Assembly (NCBI GenBank): GCA_047602305.1
Contig: JASGHO010000001.1
Location: 1,116,001-1,180,000, forward strand
Length of the DNA stretch: 64,000 bases
From: Ancrocorticia sp047602305
GTDB taxonomy: Bacteria > Actinomycetota > Actinomycetes > Actinomycetales > Actinomycetaceae
Reading direction: 5' to 3'
Shown piece after piece: positions 42,030-51,860 of the stretch. The notes beneath the pieces were generated by a model. The model saw nothing but the letters and a program-made list of their open reading frames with translations, was not told the origin of the DNA and did no database searches. The first letter of the stretch is position 1. Every line of letters starts with the position of its first letter. The translations under genes were made by a program, and so were the position numbers.

Positions 42030-43037
42030 TTAGAAACCGAACTTTGCGGCAACCGCGCGGATCGAATCGGCGGAGGCACGCAGGCCGTTGTACTCGCGAG
42101 GGGTAACAACGGGGACCAGGCGGCGGCCAGCGCCGTCACGGCCCACGACGGTCGGGACGGACATGCAGACGTCCGAGATACCCATCCAGTCATCGAGCAG
42201 CGTGGAAACAGGGAGGACCCTCTTCTCATCGCGGAAGATCGTGCCGGCGATGTGCGCCACGGACAGACCGATGGCGTAGTTCGTTGCACCCTTGCCTTCG
42301 ATGATCTTGTAAGCCGAGTTCACCACATCGTGGTGGATCGACTCGCGCAGGGTCTCGTCAAGGTTTCCACCATCGACTGTATTGCCCCACTGCAGCAGCG
42401 GGACAGCGCCGATCATGGCGGAGGACCACAGCGGGATCTCCGAATCGCCGTGCTCGCCAGCAATGTAGGCGTGCACGGTCTGGGGGGCGACACCACAGTG
42501 CTGAGCCACCAGGTTACGCAGACGCGAGGAATCCAGCACCGTGCCGGAGCCGAAGAAACGATCGGGACTCATGCCAGAAATCTGTAGGCCCGCGTAGGTC
42601 ACGACATCCACGGGGTTAGCAACCATCAGGAAGATGGCGTTCGGGGCCTGCTCCACGGCGGTGGGCAGGATGCTCTTCATGATATTGATCGTTGCACCGG
42701 CAAGATCGAGACGGGACTGGCCCGGCTTCTGCTTCGCACCGGCGGTGACGACGACGATATCCGCATCCTTGAGCAGTTCGGGATCGCCGCCACCCTCAAC
42801 CTTGGCGACCGGTGTGAACTGTGAACCCTGGGCGATATCGAGGGCCTCGGCTTCGGCCTTCTTCGCGGCAATATCATAAATCACGTATTCGCGGGCCACG
42901 CCCTTGATCACGGATGCATAGGCAACTGCAGAACCAACGGCACCGGCGCCGATGATAGCAAGTTTTCCGCCCTTTTCATGGCGGACGGCGGGTGCGGCCG
43001 GTGTTTCAGTGGTCTCATTGGTTGGCGTACTCGACAC
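42030..43037 (-). CDS. ldh: L-lactate dehydrogenase
   Basis: Reduces pyruvate to L-lactate with NADH, indicating fermentative capacity. The 335 residues include the NAD loop IIGAGAVGSAVAY, the substrate-specificity Gln within KQKPGQSRLDL (malate dehydrogenases have Arg there), ANPVDVVTY and the catalytic His in GEHGDSE. The gene is preceded by a short perfect inverted repeat and ends at the shared terminator with lexA. Confidence 0.96.
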   Translation of the reverse strand: MSSTPTNETTETPAAPAVRHEKGGKLAIIGAGAVGSAVAYASVIKGVAREYVIYDIAAKKAEAEALDIAQGSQFTPVAKVEGGGDPELLKDADIVVVTAGAKQKPGQSRLDLAGATINIMKSILPTAVEQAPNAIFLMVANPVDVVTYAGLQISGMSPDRFFGSGTVLDSSRLRNLVAQHCGVAPQTVHAYIAGEHGDSEIPLWSSAMIGAVPLLQWGNTVDGGNLDETLRESIHHDVVNSAYKIIEGKGATNYAIGLSVAHIAGTIFRDEKRVLPVSTLLDDWMGISDVCMSVPTVVGRDGAGRRLVPVVTPREYNGLRASADSIRAVAAKFGF

Positions 43038-43058
43038 AGCAACTCCTCATCGTGGATT

Positions 43059-43074
43059 GGCAGAGAATTCTGCC
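43059..43074. promoter_or_regulatory. Inverted repeat upstream of ldh
   Basis: GGCAGAGAATTCTGCC, a perfect 6-4-6 dyad (palindromic through its centre), lies 22 bp before the ldh start. It could be an operator or a leader hairpin; it does not match a Rex or Fnr site that I can recognise. Confidence 0.4.
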
Positions 43075-43126
43075 GTCGAAAACCAGTCTACGGACTCGTT
43101 CCACAAATTACTGCTGAAAAAAGTCC

Positions 43127-45061
43127 CTATCTTTGCGCTAATCGTGAGAGTGCAGCCTGCGCCACATTCTTGTCTGTGGTGGGCCACATCGGAGGAAGCG
43201 AGGCCACCAAGAATCCCGAATAGCGTGCGGTGCGCAGGCGGGGATCTAGAATGGCCACCACTCCCTTGTCATCACTGCGCCGCAGCAGCCTTCCTGCACC
43301 TTGCGCAAGCAACAGCGCGGCATGGGCGGCCGATACCTGCATGAACCCATTGCCGCCGCCAGCCACAACCGCCTCGTGGCGAGCCTGAACCAACGGATCA
43401 TTGGGTCGGGGGAAAGGAATCCTGTCAATAACCACCAGACGGCAGGTTCGTCCGGGAACATCAACACCCTGCCAGAGGGAGAGTGTCCCGAAAAGCGAGG
43501 TGGCGTCGTCGTCGGCGAAATTCCGCACCAAAGTAGGCAACTGGTCCTCACCCTGCAACAAAACGGGGGTATTCAGCCGGTCACGAGCGTATTCGGCCGC
43601 GGTTTCGGCGCCGCGCCGCGAGGTGAACAGGCACAACGCCCCTCCCTGCGAGGCCTCAATCAGCTCCACGATCTCCTTGAGATGCTCCTCACCGTAGCCG
43701 TCGCGGCCGGGAACCGGTAGGTGAGAGGCCACGTAAAGGATCCCCTGCTTGCCGTGCTCGAAGGGGGAACCGACGTCAATTCCCTCCCACGGCCCCTGGC
43801 TCGGGAAGGCAAAACCCACCTCGCTCGCGGCGTGTTGAAACGAGCCGCCCACCGTCAGGGTTGCGGAGGTGAGGATCGCCGGCTTGCCCTCGAACAGGGT
43901 GTCCGCCAGAGAACTCGACACGTCCAGCGGCGCGACGTGCAAGGAGGGGACGTCGTCGAAGTCGCGCTGTATCCAGATGACCAGCTTGCCCTCCGCAACG
44001 TCCTCGGAAAGCAGCTGCGAGACCACCTCGGCGAGCGACTGCACACGCGAGCGCACCACGTTCTTGGCCGCCACATCCGACTCCTCCTTGCCCGGCAGTG
44101 CCGCAACATCCTCGGAAGCCTGCTGTAATTCGCCAAGGAGCGCCAGCAGCGAGTCGGTCAACGGAGCCGGGCGTTCGGTCAGACGCCCCTCCGGGAGCTC
44201 CCCCAAGACGTCCGAGAGCCCGTCGGCGGCACTTTCCAGCCCGGTGGCGAGGATCTTCTCGCGCCGCAGCAGCCGAGCCAGCCCGTTGATCTCCGACTTC
44301 GAAATAGAGACCGTCAGCTGCCCCGTCACCCGATCCACCAGGTCGTGGGCCTCGTCAATGACATAGGCACCCGCGCCCGGGAGGATGGGCACGCCCGCGC
44401 TCTCCAGGCCCAGGATGGAGTGATTGGTGATGATAACGTCCGCGTCCTCCGCCTCCTGGCGGCTGAGAATGGGGAAACACGAGCCGCGTAGCGGGCAAGA
44501 ATTCCCGATGCACTCCGGCTTGGAGATCGAAACCTGACGCCAGGCGCGATCAGAAACGCCGGGGACGAGGTCGTCACGATCACCGGTGTCCGTGGACATC
44601 GCCCACTCGCGCAGCCGCACCACTTCTTCGCCCGTGGCACTCGCCCCGTATTCCCCGGCGGCGCGCGATAACAGCGCGTCGTCCTCCGGGTAGCCACCGG
44701 CCGCCTTGCGCAGGCAGACGTAGTTGTTCCAGCCCTTGAGGAGCGACACCTTGGGCCGTGCCCCGCACGCGCCATGCACCGCTTGCGCAACCCGCGGGGC
44801 GTCATGCAGCACAATCTGGCGCTGGAGCGCCAGCGTGGCCGTGGAGACGACCACCCGCTGCCCCGACTCCACCGACCAGTACATCGCCGGCACCAGGTAC
44901 CCGATCGACTTTCCGGTTCCGGTGCCCGCCTGGACCAGCAGATGGCCGTCGGTTTCGAGCGCCTCGAAAACCTTGTCCACCATCTCGGTCTGACCGGCGC
45001 GCGGGATTCCCCCGAGGTCGGCGATCGTCGCCTCGAGGATCGCGCTGACATTCTCGTTCAT
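43127..45061 (-). CDS. dinG: DinG-family ATP-dependent DNA helicase
   Basis: A 644-residue XPD/DinG-like superfamily 2 helicase. Walker A is VQAGTGTGKSIGYL, the DEAH box is VIDEAHDLVD, and the iron-sulfur cluster cysteines can be seen at NNYVCLRKAA, KPECIGNSCPLRGSC. C-terminal motifs are LFTSRRGAETAAEYA, LSLWQGVDVPGRTCRLVVIDRIPF and AQGAGRLLRR. It unwinds DNA or R-loops with 5'-3' polarity in characterised members. No SOS box is visible upstream. It follows hflX after 118 bp. Confidence 0.92.
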   Translation of the reverse strand: MNENVSAILEATIADLGGIPRAGQTEMVDKVFEALETDGHLLVQAGTGTGKSIGYLVPAMYWSVESGQRVVVSTATLALQRQIVLHDAPRVAQAVHGACGARPKVSLLKGWNNYVCLRKAAGGYPEDDALLSRAAGEYGASATGEEVVRLREWAMSTDTGDRDDLVPGVSDRAWRQVSISKPECIGNSCPLRGSCFPILSRQEAEDADVIITNHSILGLESAGVPILPGAGAYVIDEAHDLVDRVTGQLTVSISKSEINGLARLLRREKILATGLESAADGLSDVLGELPEGRLTERPAPLTDSLLALLGELQQASEDVAALPGKEESDVAAKNVVRSRVQSLAEVVSQLLSEDVAEGKLVIWIQRDFDDVPSLHVAPLDVSSSLADTLFEGKPAILTSATLTVGGSFQHAASEVGFAFPSQGPWEGIDVGSPFEHGKQGILYVASHLPVPGRDGYGEEHLKEIVELIEASQGGALCLFTSRRGAETAAEYARDRLNTPVLLQGEDQLPTLVRNFADDDATSLFGTLSLWQGVDVPGRTCRLVVIDRIPFPRPNDPLVQARHEAVVAGGGNGFMQVSAAHAALLLAQGAGRLLRRSDDKGVVAILDPRLRTARYSGFLVASLPPMWPTTDKNVAQAALSRLAQR

Positions 45062-45179
45062 GGTGTTTGTTGCTACCGTGTTCTTGCGTTTGTGCTGTTC
45101 GCGGTCCTTGCTTTCGCGCTGTCCGTACTACTGGTTACGTTCGCGCCCGCCGCTACCGTGCTATCCGTTGCGTTCGTGG

Positions 45180-46721
45180 CTACTGCGCCTCGCCCACGAG
45201 AATCCCCGCCTCGCGCAGCGCACCCTCCATTTCGCCGGAGATCCGCGCCCGCACCCAGGTTCCGCCCTCGCGGTACTCCACAGGGGCGATCAACTCGCCC
45301 GATTCGTGGATCTTGGACAGCAGACTTCCGTACGAGTACGGAATCGTCACGGCGATTTCGATATCGGGACGCGGCAACGCCTCATCAATGGCGTCGAGGA
45401 GATCGTCAATACCCTCGCCCGTCAAACATGAGACGACGACGGCGCCCGGGAACCGCGAGCGCAACGCCGCCAAGTCGATGGGATCGGCGAGGTCAGCCTT
45501 GGAGAGCACGATGAGTTCGCGCGCGTCCTGGGTGCCGGGAACGTCCGCGAGCACTTCGCGCACGGCCTTCACCTGCCCCACGGGATCGTGATGGGAGGCA
45601 TCGACGACGTGCAGCAGGACATCGGCGTCGCCCGCCTCTTCCAGTGTGGAGCGGAATGCCTCGACGAGCTGGGTGGGGAGGTTGCGCACGAATCCGACGG
45701 TGTCCGCGATGGTGAAGTCACGGCCCTGCGGCGTACGGGCGCGGCGCACGGTGGGGTCCAGCGTGGCGAACAGTGCGTTTTCCACGAGCACGCCCGCGCC
45801 GGTGAGCCGGTTGAGGAGCGAGGACTTTCCGGCGTTGGTATATCCAACGACGACGACCGACGGCACGCCGGTGCGGCGCCGTTCCGCGCGCTGCTGCTCA
45901 CGTGCGGGAGTCATCTGGGCGATGTCACGGCGCAGTTTGGCCATCTTGGTGCGGATGCGGCGCCGGTCAAGCTCAATCTGGGTTTCGCCGGGTCCGCGCG
46001 ATCCGATACCGGCACCGGCAGCCACACGGCCACCAGCCTGCCGGGACATCGACTCACCCCAGCCGCGCAGGCGCGGCAGCAGGTATTCGAGCTGGGCCAG
46101 CTCCACCTGCGCCTTGCCCTCGCGGGACTTGGCGTGGCGGGCGAAAATATCGAGGATCAACGAGGTACGGTCAATGACCTTGACCTGGACGATGTCCTCC
46201 AAAGCGCGGCGCTGAGAGGGCGCGAGCTCAGAATCGGCGATGACGGTATCGGCGCCCTTGGCGGCCACCAGCTCGGCGAGTTCGTGGGCCTTGCCCTTGC
46301 CAAGGTAGGTGGCGGGATCGGGCAGATCGCGCTTCTGGATGATGCCGTCAAGCACCTCCGAACCGGCTGTTTCCGCGAGCGCGGCAAGCTCGCGAAGTGA
46401 ATCCTCGGCCGACTGAAGCAGGCCCTCGGTCCACAGCCCGACGAGGATGACGCGCTCCAATCGCACCTGGCGATACTCGATATCGACGCCCTCTTCGCGT
46501 TCGACACCGCCATCCAGCCCAGCCACGCGGCGCAGTGAGGAGCGCTCCTGCCGTTCGAGATCGTCGCCTGACCAACTGCCCTGGTAGGCCGGGTCGGCCT
46601 GCAAGGCGGTGCCACGGCGCGAGTGAACGTCGGTGGTCTCGAAGGAGTCCGTTGCGGGATCGAAGTCAACATTGTTGCGATGGTGCTGGGTAGCCGAGGT
46701 ACCCAAGTCGTGAGACGTCAT
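45180..46721 (-). CDS. hflX: Ribosome-associated GTPase HflX
   Basis: A 513-residue Obg-HflX GTPase that splits or rescues stalled ribosomes. The N-terminal HflX domain (RVILVGLWTEG...) precedes a coiled coil and the RQAGGRVAAGAGIGSRGPGETQIELDRR signature. The G domain follows: G1 GYTNAGKS, G3 DTVGFVRNLP, G4 LSKADL. It has an N-terminal addition of about 65 charged residues before the HflX core. The upstream gap to the divergent methyltransferase gene contains only a small GCCGA-GAGAT-TCGGC dyad at 46740-46754. Confidence 0.94.
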   Translation of the reverse strand: MTSHDLGTSATQHHRNNVDFDPATDSFETTDVHSRRGTALQADPAYQGSWSGDDLERQERSSLRRVAGLDGGVEREEGVDIEYRQVRLERVILVGLWTEGLLQSAEDSLRELAALAETAGSEVLDGIIQKRDLPDPATYLGKGKAHELAELVAAKGADTVIADSELAPSQRRALEDIVQVKVIDRTSLILDIFARHAKSREGKAQVELAQLEYLLPRLRGWGESMSRQAGGRVAAGAGIGSRGPGETQIELDRRRIRTKMAKLRRDIAQMTPAREQQRAERRRTGVPSVVVVGYTNAGKSSLLNRLTGAGVLVENALFATLDPTVRRARTPQGRDFTIADTVGFVRNLPTQLVEAFRSTLEEAGDADVLLHVVDASHHDPVGQVKAVREVLADVPGTQDARELIVLSKADLADPIDLAALRSRFPGAVVVSCLTGEGIDDLLDAIDEALPRPDIEIAVTIPYSYGSLLSKIHESGELIAPVEYREGGTWVRARISGEMEGALREAGILVGEAQ

Positions 46722-46946
46722 ATGCTCCTTTGACAGTGCGCCGAGAGATTCGGCAGTGTGGCGTGCAGCCGCTTAAGCGTGACGTCCATTTTCTCACGCC
46801 GCGTGGGAGAAAGGTGTTCCCCTCGCCACCAGCGTAGAGGGGTAATGGTCACGCTTCAGGCGCTGGCTGTACAGAAAGATTGCGCTGCGGGTTGGCGATC
46901 ATCGCGACGGTTCCACACCCGCGAGCGTGTCCGATACGCTTGGTCT

Positions 46947-47651
46947 GTGAGCAACGATCATTACTTTTCTGCTGCCCCGTCCGCATCGGCCGCGACCACC
47001 GAGCGCCGCGTTCATTTGCAGGGGATCAACTACACGGTAGCGACTCAGCCCGGAGTCTTCTCGCACGAGCGCGTGGACAAGGGCACCGCGGTGCTGCTGG
47101 ATAAGGTTCCCGTCCCAGAGATCGGGCCGGGCGAGCTGGCTGTGGACATCGGCTGCGGCTGGGGCCCGATCACCATTGCACTTGCTGCCGCCGTGCGGGA
47201 CTCACTCGCGCAGGCTCGCGAAGACAACGGTTCGCACGACGACGTCGCAGATCAGGGAACCGCCACCGCTGCCACCCAGGTGTGGGGCGTGGATGTCAAC
47301 GAACGTTCGCGGGAACTCACCGAACGCAACCTCAAGCGGGCGGGCCTGTGGGAGGCACCCGGCCTGGTCAGCGCGGTCCACACCCCCGAGACCGCCTTCG
47401 CCGCACTCGGCGAACGCAAAGTCTCCCTCATCTGGTCGAATCCCCCGGTACGTATCGGCAAGGAAGCACTGCACGAGCTGCTGGTGTCCTGGCTGTCTGT
47501 TCTTTCCGACGACGGCGTCGCTTACCTCGTTGTTCAGAAGAACCTCGGCGCCGATTCACTCCAGAAGTGGTTGCAGGGGCAAGGCTTTAGCTGCGAGAAG
47601 CTTGCCTCGGCCAAGGGTTTCCGGATTCTGGAGGCACGCCGCGGCGCCTGA
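46947..47651 (+). CDS. RsmC-like class I SAM-dependent methyltransferase
   Basis: A 234-residue single-domain methyltransferase of the RsmC/YbxB group. It begins DHYFSAAPSASA, has the SAM loop VDIGCGWGPITIAL, VDVNERSRELTERN and the nucleic-acid methylase tetrad in WSNPPVRIGK. E. coli RsmC methylates G1207 of 16S rRNA but has an extra N-terminal domain that is absent here. The GTG at 46947 gives the family's usual start; a longer open frame upstream has no family resemblance and is not included. Confidence 0.88.
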   Translation: MSNDHYFSAAPSASAATTERRVHLQGINYTVATQPGVFSHERVDKGTAVLLDKVPVPEIGPGELAVDIGCGWGPITIALAAAVRDSLAQAREDNGSHDDVADQGTATAATQVWGVDVNERSRELTERNLKRAGLWEAPGLVSAVHTPETAFAALGERKVSLIWSNPPVRIGKEALHELLVSWLSVLSDDGVAYLVVQKNLGADSLQKWLQGQGFSCEKLASAKGFRILEARRGA

Positions 47652-47682
47652 GTATCGATAGCGCCTGAGTATCACGACACCC

Positions 47683-47758
47683 GGCGATAACGCACCGTAT
47701 ATGGCACGAGCCTCGCGAAAAACTGCGATAAAGCCCGTTTTCCGGTGCGTTATCCGCC
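47683..47758. terminator. Inverted repeat between the methyltransferase gene and dapF
   Basis: GGCGATAACGCACCG (47683-47697) and CGGTGCGTTATCCGCC (47743-47758) pair over 15 bp with one bulged base and a 45-nt intervening loop. Placed between convergent genes, it probably acts as a bidirectional terminator; the large loop is unusual. Confidence 0.6.
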
Positions 47759-47780
47759 AGCCCGCCGCTATCGGCGTGCG

Positions 47781-48683
47781 TCAGCGCAGTGTGAGGTCCG
47801 CAACCAGCTCGGCGGGACCGGTGAGGTAGGCGCGGCCTGCCTCAATGCGCACGCTGAGGTTTCCACCAGGGGAATGAATGGGGACAGTGCCTTCGCTCTC
47901 GCCGCGGCCGAAGAGCACCGCGAGGGCCACCGCGCAGGTTCCCGTGCCGCAGGCAAGGGTCTCCCCCACGCCGCGTTCCAGCACCCGCATCTCCACGCGC
48001 TCAGTGAGATCGGCGCCTCCCGGTGCTCCGGCACCCGGGCGATCCACGGCAAGCTCCAGGTTGGTGCCGAATTCAGGAACTGGGTCGTAGCTGGGCGTTG
48101 CGTGGAAGTTGGCGGCGGCGAGCTCATCGTGGTTCTCAAGTAAAACAACCGTGTGCGGGTTCGGCATGGCCACCGACAGGGCCACCCGTTCCCCTACCCC
48201 AGGGATGCGCACGCGCGTGTCCGCTCCGCCTGATCCGAAGGGCAGCTGATACTCGCCCATATCAACGGTGTAGTCGGGTGCATCGAAGGTGACGTTCTTG
48301 ATACCGCCGCGGGTGGCGACGGCGACGCTACCGCCGGGTTCCAGATCGATGAGCCCTTGGCAGCGCAGGTAGTGAACGAAAACACGAACGCCGTTGCCGC
48401 ACATCTCGGCGATGGATCCGTCTGCATTGCGGTAGTCCATGAACCATTCGGGCAGCGATGCTTCGCCAAGTACGCCGGTGAGCGAGGGATCTTCACCCAG
48501 CAGTGCCGCCGTACGGATCACACGAATGAGGCCATCGCCGCCAATACCGGTGTGGCGATCACAGATTCGGGCGACAACCTCCGGGCTGATATCGAGCGCC
48601 CCCGTGGGGTCGGGCACGAGAATAAAATCGTTGCCGGCGCCGTGGCCTTTGGTCAGCGTCAAATCTTCAAGCTGGGAAATCAC
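47781..48683 (-). CDS. dapF: Diaminopimelate epimerase
   Basis: Converts LL-DAP to meso-DAP for lysine synthesis. The 300 residues include KGHGAGNDFILVPD, the first catalytic Cys in EMCGNGVRVFVHY and the second in LACGTGTCAVAL. The GTG at 48681-48683, 4 nt after the miaA stop, matches the usual N-terminus; no good ATG is available. With dapA at the right edge it shows a DAP route to lysine even though MurE looks like a non-DAP type. Confidence 0.95.
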   Translation of the reverse strand: MISQLEDLTLTKGHGAGNDFILVPDPTGALDISPEVVARICDRHTGIGGDGLIRVIRTAALLGEDPSLTGVLGEASLPEWFMDYRNADGSIAEMCGNGVRVFVHYLRCQGLIDLEPGGSVAVATRGGIKNVTFDAPDYTVDMGEYQLPFGSGGADTRVRIPGVGERVALSVAMPNPHTVVLLENHDELAAANFHATPSYDPVPEFGTNLELAVDRPGAGAPGGADLTERVEMRVLERGVGETLACGTGTCAVALAVLFGRGESEGTVPIHSPGGNLSVRIEAGRAYLTGPAELVADLTLR

Positions 48684-48687
48684 AGTT

Positions 48688-49620
48688 TCACTGTAATGCC
48701 CCGCGCGCATACACCGCAGTGACCAGTTGCTCCGCGGACGCCCGCACATCGCCTGCGCTGAGATCCAACCACGTCACGCGAGGGTCAGCTCGCAGCCAGG
48801 TGCGCTGCTTCTTGGCCAGGCGGCGCGTTGCCTGTGCGATGGATGCAACGGCCTCCTCACGCGTCATGGTGCCATCGAGCACCGCGATCGCTTCGGCGTA
48901 GCCGGTGGCCCGCGAGGCCGTCGGGGTATCTCGGAGTCCGCGTGCGAGAAGAGCCTTCGTCTCGTCGAGGAGTCCCTCATCCATCATGCCCTGCGCCCGT
49001 TCCATGATGGCAGGGTGGAGCAGTTCGTTGTCGCGGTTTGTCGCGAAGGCGAGGTGGTCCGTGTAATGGCTGGTGTGGCGAGGGAAGCGCGGCGTGTAGG
49101 GGCCGCCCGTCAGGCGGATCACTTCGAGGGCGCGGATGACACGGCGTGGGTTCGCCAGATCAATGGTTGCATGGGACTCGGAATCCTTGAGAGCCAACTC
49201 GGCAATAAGCGGAGCCAGCCCCTCGCGTCCGGCTACGTCCTCCAGCTGGCGCCGAATCTGCGGATCGTGGCCGGGGAAGTCGAGTTCGTCGAGGAGTGCC
49301 GAAAGGTAGAGGCCTGAGCCGCCCACCACCAGCGGAATCTTGCCGCGAGCATGAATGCCCGCGACGTCTTCCCGAGCGTGGCGCTGGTAGGCTGCCACGC
49401 TGGCCTCGTCGTGGATATCGAGCACATCGATCTGATGATGCACGATGCCGCGGCGTTGCTCCAGCGGAAGCTTGGCAGTGCCGATATCCATGCCGCGGTA
49501 GAGCTGCATGGCATCGGCGGATACGATTTCCACCCGCGCCGGGCCGCCGAGCAGCTCCGCTACTTGCAAGGACAGGGCGGTCTTTCCACTCGCCGTAGGC
49601 CCGGCAATCGAGATGATCAT
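48688..49620 (-). CDS. miaA: tRNA dimethylallyltransferase
   Basis: Adds the isopentenyl group to A37 of tRNAs reading UNN codons; MiaB (upstream gene) then methylthiolates it. The 310 residues carry the P-loop GPTASGKTALS, SADAMQLYRGMDIGTAK and VVGGSGLYLSALLD. It lies between miaB and dapF on the same strand. Confidence 0.96.
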   Translation of the reverse strand: MIISIAGPTASGKTALSLQVAELLGGPARVEIVSADAMQLYRGMDIGTAKLPLEQRRGIVHHQIDVLDIHDEASVAAYQRHAREDVAGIHARGKIPLVVGGSGLYLSALLDELDFPGHDPQIRRQLEDVAGREGLAPLIAELALKDSESHATIDLANPRRVIRALEVIRLTGGPYTPRFPRHTSHYTDHLAFATNRDNELLHPAIMERAQGMMDEGLLDETKALLARGLRDTPTASRATGYAEAIAVLDGTMTREEAVASIAQATRRLAKKQRTWLRADPRVTWLDLSAGDVRASAEQLVTAVYARGALQ

Positions 49621-49675
49621 CGCTTACACCTGACGCTCAATTAACGCTTAATCTACTCGGCCGCACACTCACCGA

Positions 49676-51235
49676 CTACTTTCCACCCAGCCGGATGACC
49701 GGAATGCCGAGGGAAACCGGCGCCTTGCCCTCAGCCTCTGCAGTGAGCTCGGCGGCGCGCTTTTCACGCCGCTCCCACGCGTCACCGGCGCGGGTGCGGC
49801 GAATCTCGAAGTAGCCGCCGCTCAGGGCGGAGTCTGCCACCAGATGATGGGGAGCAGCATGCGTGACCACGGCGCTCACCATGTCGCCGGGGCGCGGACG
49901 CTCGGCCTCAGCCAGGTTCTCCGGGAGGGCAACGTGCACAAGGCGGTTGTCCGCAGCGCGGCCACTCACACGGCTTGTTGACTGATCCTTCCGGCCCTCG
50001 CCAGCGGAGATCAACACGTCAACGGTGCGACCTTCCTGAGCCTTGTTCTCCTCAGCGGAGATACGCTCCTGGAGGGCGATGAGGCGACGATAACGATCGG
50101 CAACGACGTCCTGAGGCACCTGCTCCTCCATGTCCGCTGCGGGAGTCCCGGGGCGCGGAGAGTAAATGAAGGTGAAGGCGGATGAGAATCGGGATTTCTC
50201 CACCACGTCGAGCGTGGCCTGGAAGTCCTCTTCGGTCTCGCCGGGGAATCCCACAATGATGTCCGTGGTGATGGCCGCATCCGGAATACGCTCGCGTACC
50301 GCACTCAGAATGCCGAGGAAACGCTCGGACCGGTAGGAGCGGCGCATGGCGCGCAGGATCCGGTCCGAGCCGGACTGCAGCGGCATGTGAAGCGACGGCA
50401 TGACGTTGGGGGTCTCAGCCATCGCATCAATGACGTCCATGGTGAAGGCCGCCGGGTGTGGCGAGGTGAAGCGTACGCGCTCCAGGCCCTCGATCTGCCC
50501 ACAGGCACGAAGCAGCTTGGCGAAGGCCTGGCGGTCTCCAAAGCCCACACCGTAGGAATTAACGTTCTGCCCCAGCAGTGTCACCTCAATGGCACCCTCG
50601 GACACCACGGCACCAACTTCGGAGAGGACCTCGCCGGGGCGGCGGTCCCTTTCCTTGCCGCGCAGATGCGGCACGATGCAGAAGGTGCAGGTGTTGTTGC
50701 AGCCCACAGAGATGGAAACCCACGCCGCATACGCCGACTCACGGCGAGTGGGCAGTGTGGAGGGGAACACCTTGAGGGATTCCTCGATCTCCACAGCCGC
50801 CTCGTTGTTGTGGCGTGCGCGCTCCAGCAGTGCCGGTAGCACGTCAAGGTTGTGGGTTCCAAGAACCGCATCCACCCACGGCGCCTTCTCGACGATGCCT
50901 TCGCGCATCTGCTGGGCAAGGCAGCCGCCCACGGCGATCTGCATGCCCGGGCGCTCGCGCTTGACCGAAGCCAACTGGCCCAGGTTACCGAAGAGGCGGT
51001 TGGCTGCATTCTCGCGCACGGAACAGGTATTGAGGATGACAATATCGGCACCCTCATCACCAGCCAGTGTTGCTCGCGCGGCCTTCTGGGGAACTTGGGC
51101 AACCGGAACGTAGCCGGCTTCCTGCAGGAGGCCGGCTAAGCGCTCGGAATCATGAACATTCATCTGGCACCCGAGAGTGCGGATGGCATAGGTACGTGGT
51201 AGCTCAGACATCGCCGATAAGTCTAGTGCAGGCAC
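49676..51235 (-). CDS. miaB: tRNA-2-methylthio-N6-dimethylallyladenosine synthase
   Basis: Radical-SAM methylthiotransferase. N-terminal UPF0004 domain with TLGCQMNVHDSERLAGLL, NTCSVRENA and GGCLAQQM gives three Cys ligands. The radical-SAM cluster motif CxxxCxxC is SVGCNNTCTFCIVP, and a TRAM domain ends the protein (about residues 390-460). The GTG at 51233-51235 has AAGGGGA 9 nt upstream; ATG 51209-51211 gives the more common family N-terminus but has no ribosome binding site. Confidence 0.95.
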   Translation of the reverse strand: MPALDLSAMSELPRTYAIRTLGCQMNVHDSERLAGLLQEAGYVPVAQVPQKAARATLAGDEGADIVILNTCSVRENAANRLFGNLGQLASVKRERPGMQIAVGGCLAQQMREGIVEKAPWVDAVLGTHNLDVLPALLERARHNNEAAVEIEESLKVFPSTLPTRRESAYAAWVSISVGCNNTCTFCIVPHLRGKERDRRPGEVLSEVGAVVSEGAIEVTLLGQNVNSYGVGFGDRQAFAKLLRACGQIEGLERVRFTSPHPAAFTMDVIDAMAETPNVMPSLHMPLQSGSDRILRAMRRSYRSERFLGILSAVRERIPDAAITTDIIVGFPGETEEDFQATLDVVEKSRFSSAFTFIYSPRPGTPAADMEEQVPQDVVADRYRRLIALQERISAEENKAQEGRTVDVLISAGEGRKDQSTSRVSGRAADNRLVHVALPENLAEAERPRPGDMVSAVVTHAAPHHLVADSALSGGYFEIRRTRAGDAWERREKRAAELTAEAEGKAPVSLGIPVIRLGGK

Positions 51236-51275
51236 GCCTCAACGTCCCCTTTCCTTTCAGGCTGAATTGGTCACG

Positions 51276-51860
51276 TCATGCAAGCCGTGCCTGCGCCTCG
51301 CGTAATGCCTGCGAGCACTGCTCCGGATCAAATCCTTTGCGGGCCAGCGCGGCATAGGTCCGGCGCGTCAGTGTGTCTGGGTTGCCCGAGGTGGATCGCA
51401 GCTTCTTCATGGCCAAAGTAACTGCGGCCTCGAGTTCATCCTCGGGTTCGATCTGTTGCAAGGCATGCTCGGCAAGATCACGAGAGACTCCCTTGCGTTG
51501 CAGCTCGGCAAGAATGGCGCGCCGCGACGCTCCCTTCTCGGCAAAACGGGTGCGCGTGAGAACCTCGGCAAAATGAGCGTCGTCAATCAAGCCAACCTCC
51601 TCGAAGCGTCCGAGAATCTCCTCGATGACGTCCACCCCGATACCACGACGTTCGAGAGCTTCGGCAAGTTGGGCGCGAGAACGATCCATCATGGCAAGTT
51701 GCCGCAGAACGATATCTCGCGCCTTCTCCCGCTGCTCCTCAACACTCAGCTCGCGTGGCTCAACCGTCCGGCGGCTAGCGCCGGATCGCCTCCGGTGGCC
51801 CGAACCCATCTGCGCCGAGCCACCGCCTTCCTGAGAGCTTTTCCGCCCGTTCGCGAACAT
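51276..51860 (-). CDS. recX: RecA regulatory protein RecX
   Basis: A 194-residue modulator of RecA filaments made of three-helix repeats. Family motifs are RDIVLRQLAMMDRSRAQLAEAL, GLIDDAHFAEVLTRTR, KGASRRAILAELQRKGVS and the C-terminal AALARKGFDPEQCSQAL. The ATG overlaps the recA stop by one base (TAATG), so RecX is coupled to RecA. A basic disordered N-terminus of about 40 residues precedes the fold. Confidence 0.94.
   Translation of the reverse strand: MFANGRKSSQEGGGSAQMGSGHRRRSGASRRTVEPRELSVEEQREKARDIVLRQLAMMDRSRAQLAEALERRGIGVDVIEEILGRFEEVGLIDDAHFAEVLTRTRFAEKGASRRAILAELQRKGVSRDLAEHALQQIEPEDELEAAVTLAMKKLRSTSGNPDTLTRRTYAALARKGFDPEQCSQALREAQARLA

Noticed and set aside
45062..45179. Tandem repeat between hflX and dinG
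   Set aside because: Recurring TTGCGTTCG-like words have irregular spacing (22-27 bp), so I do not count it with the phased arrays.
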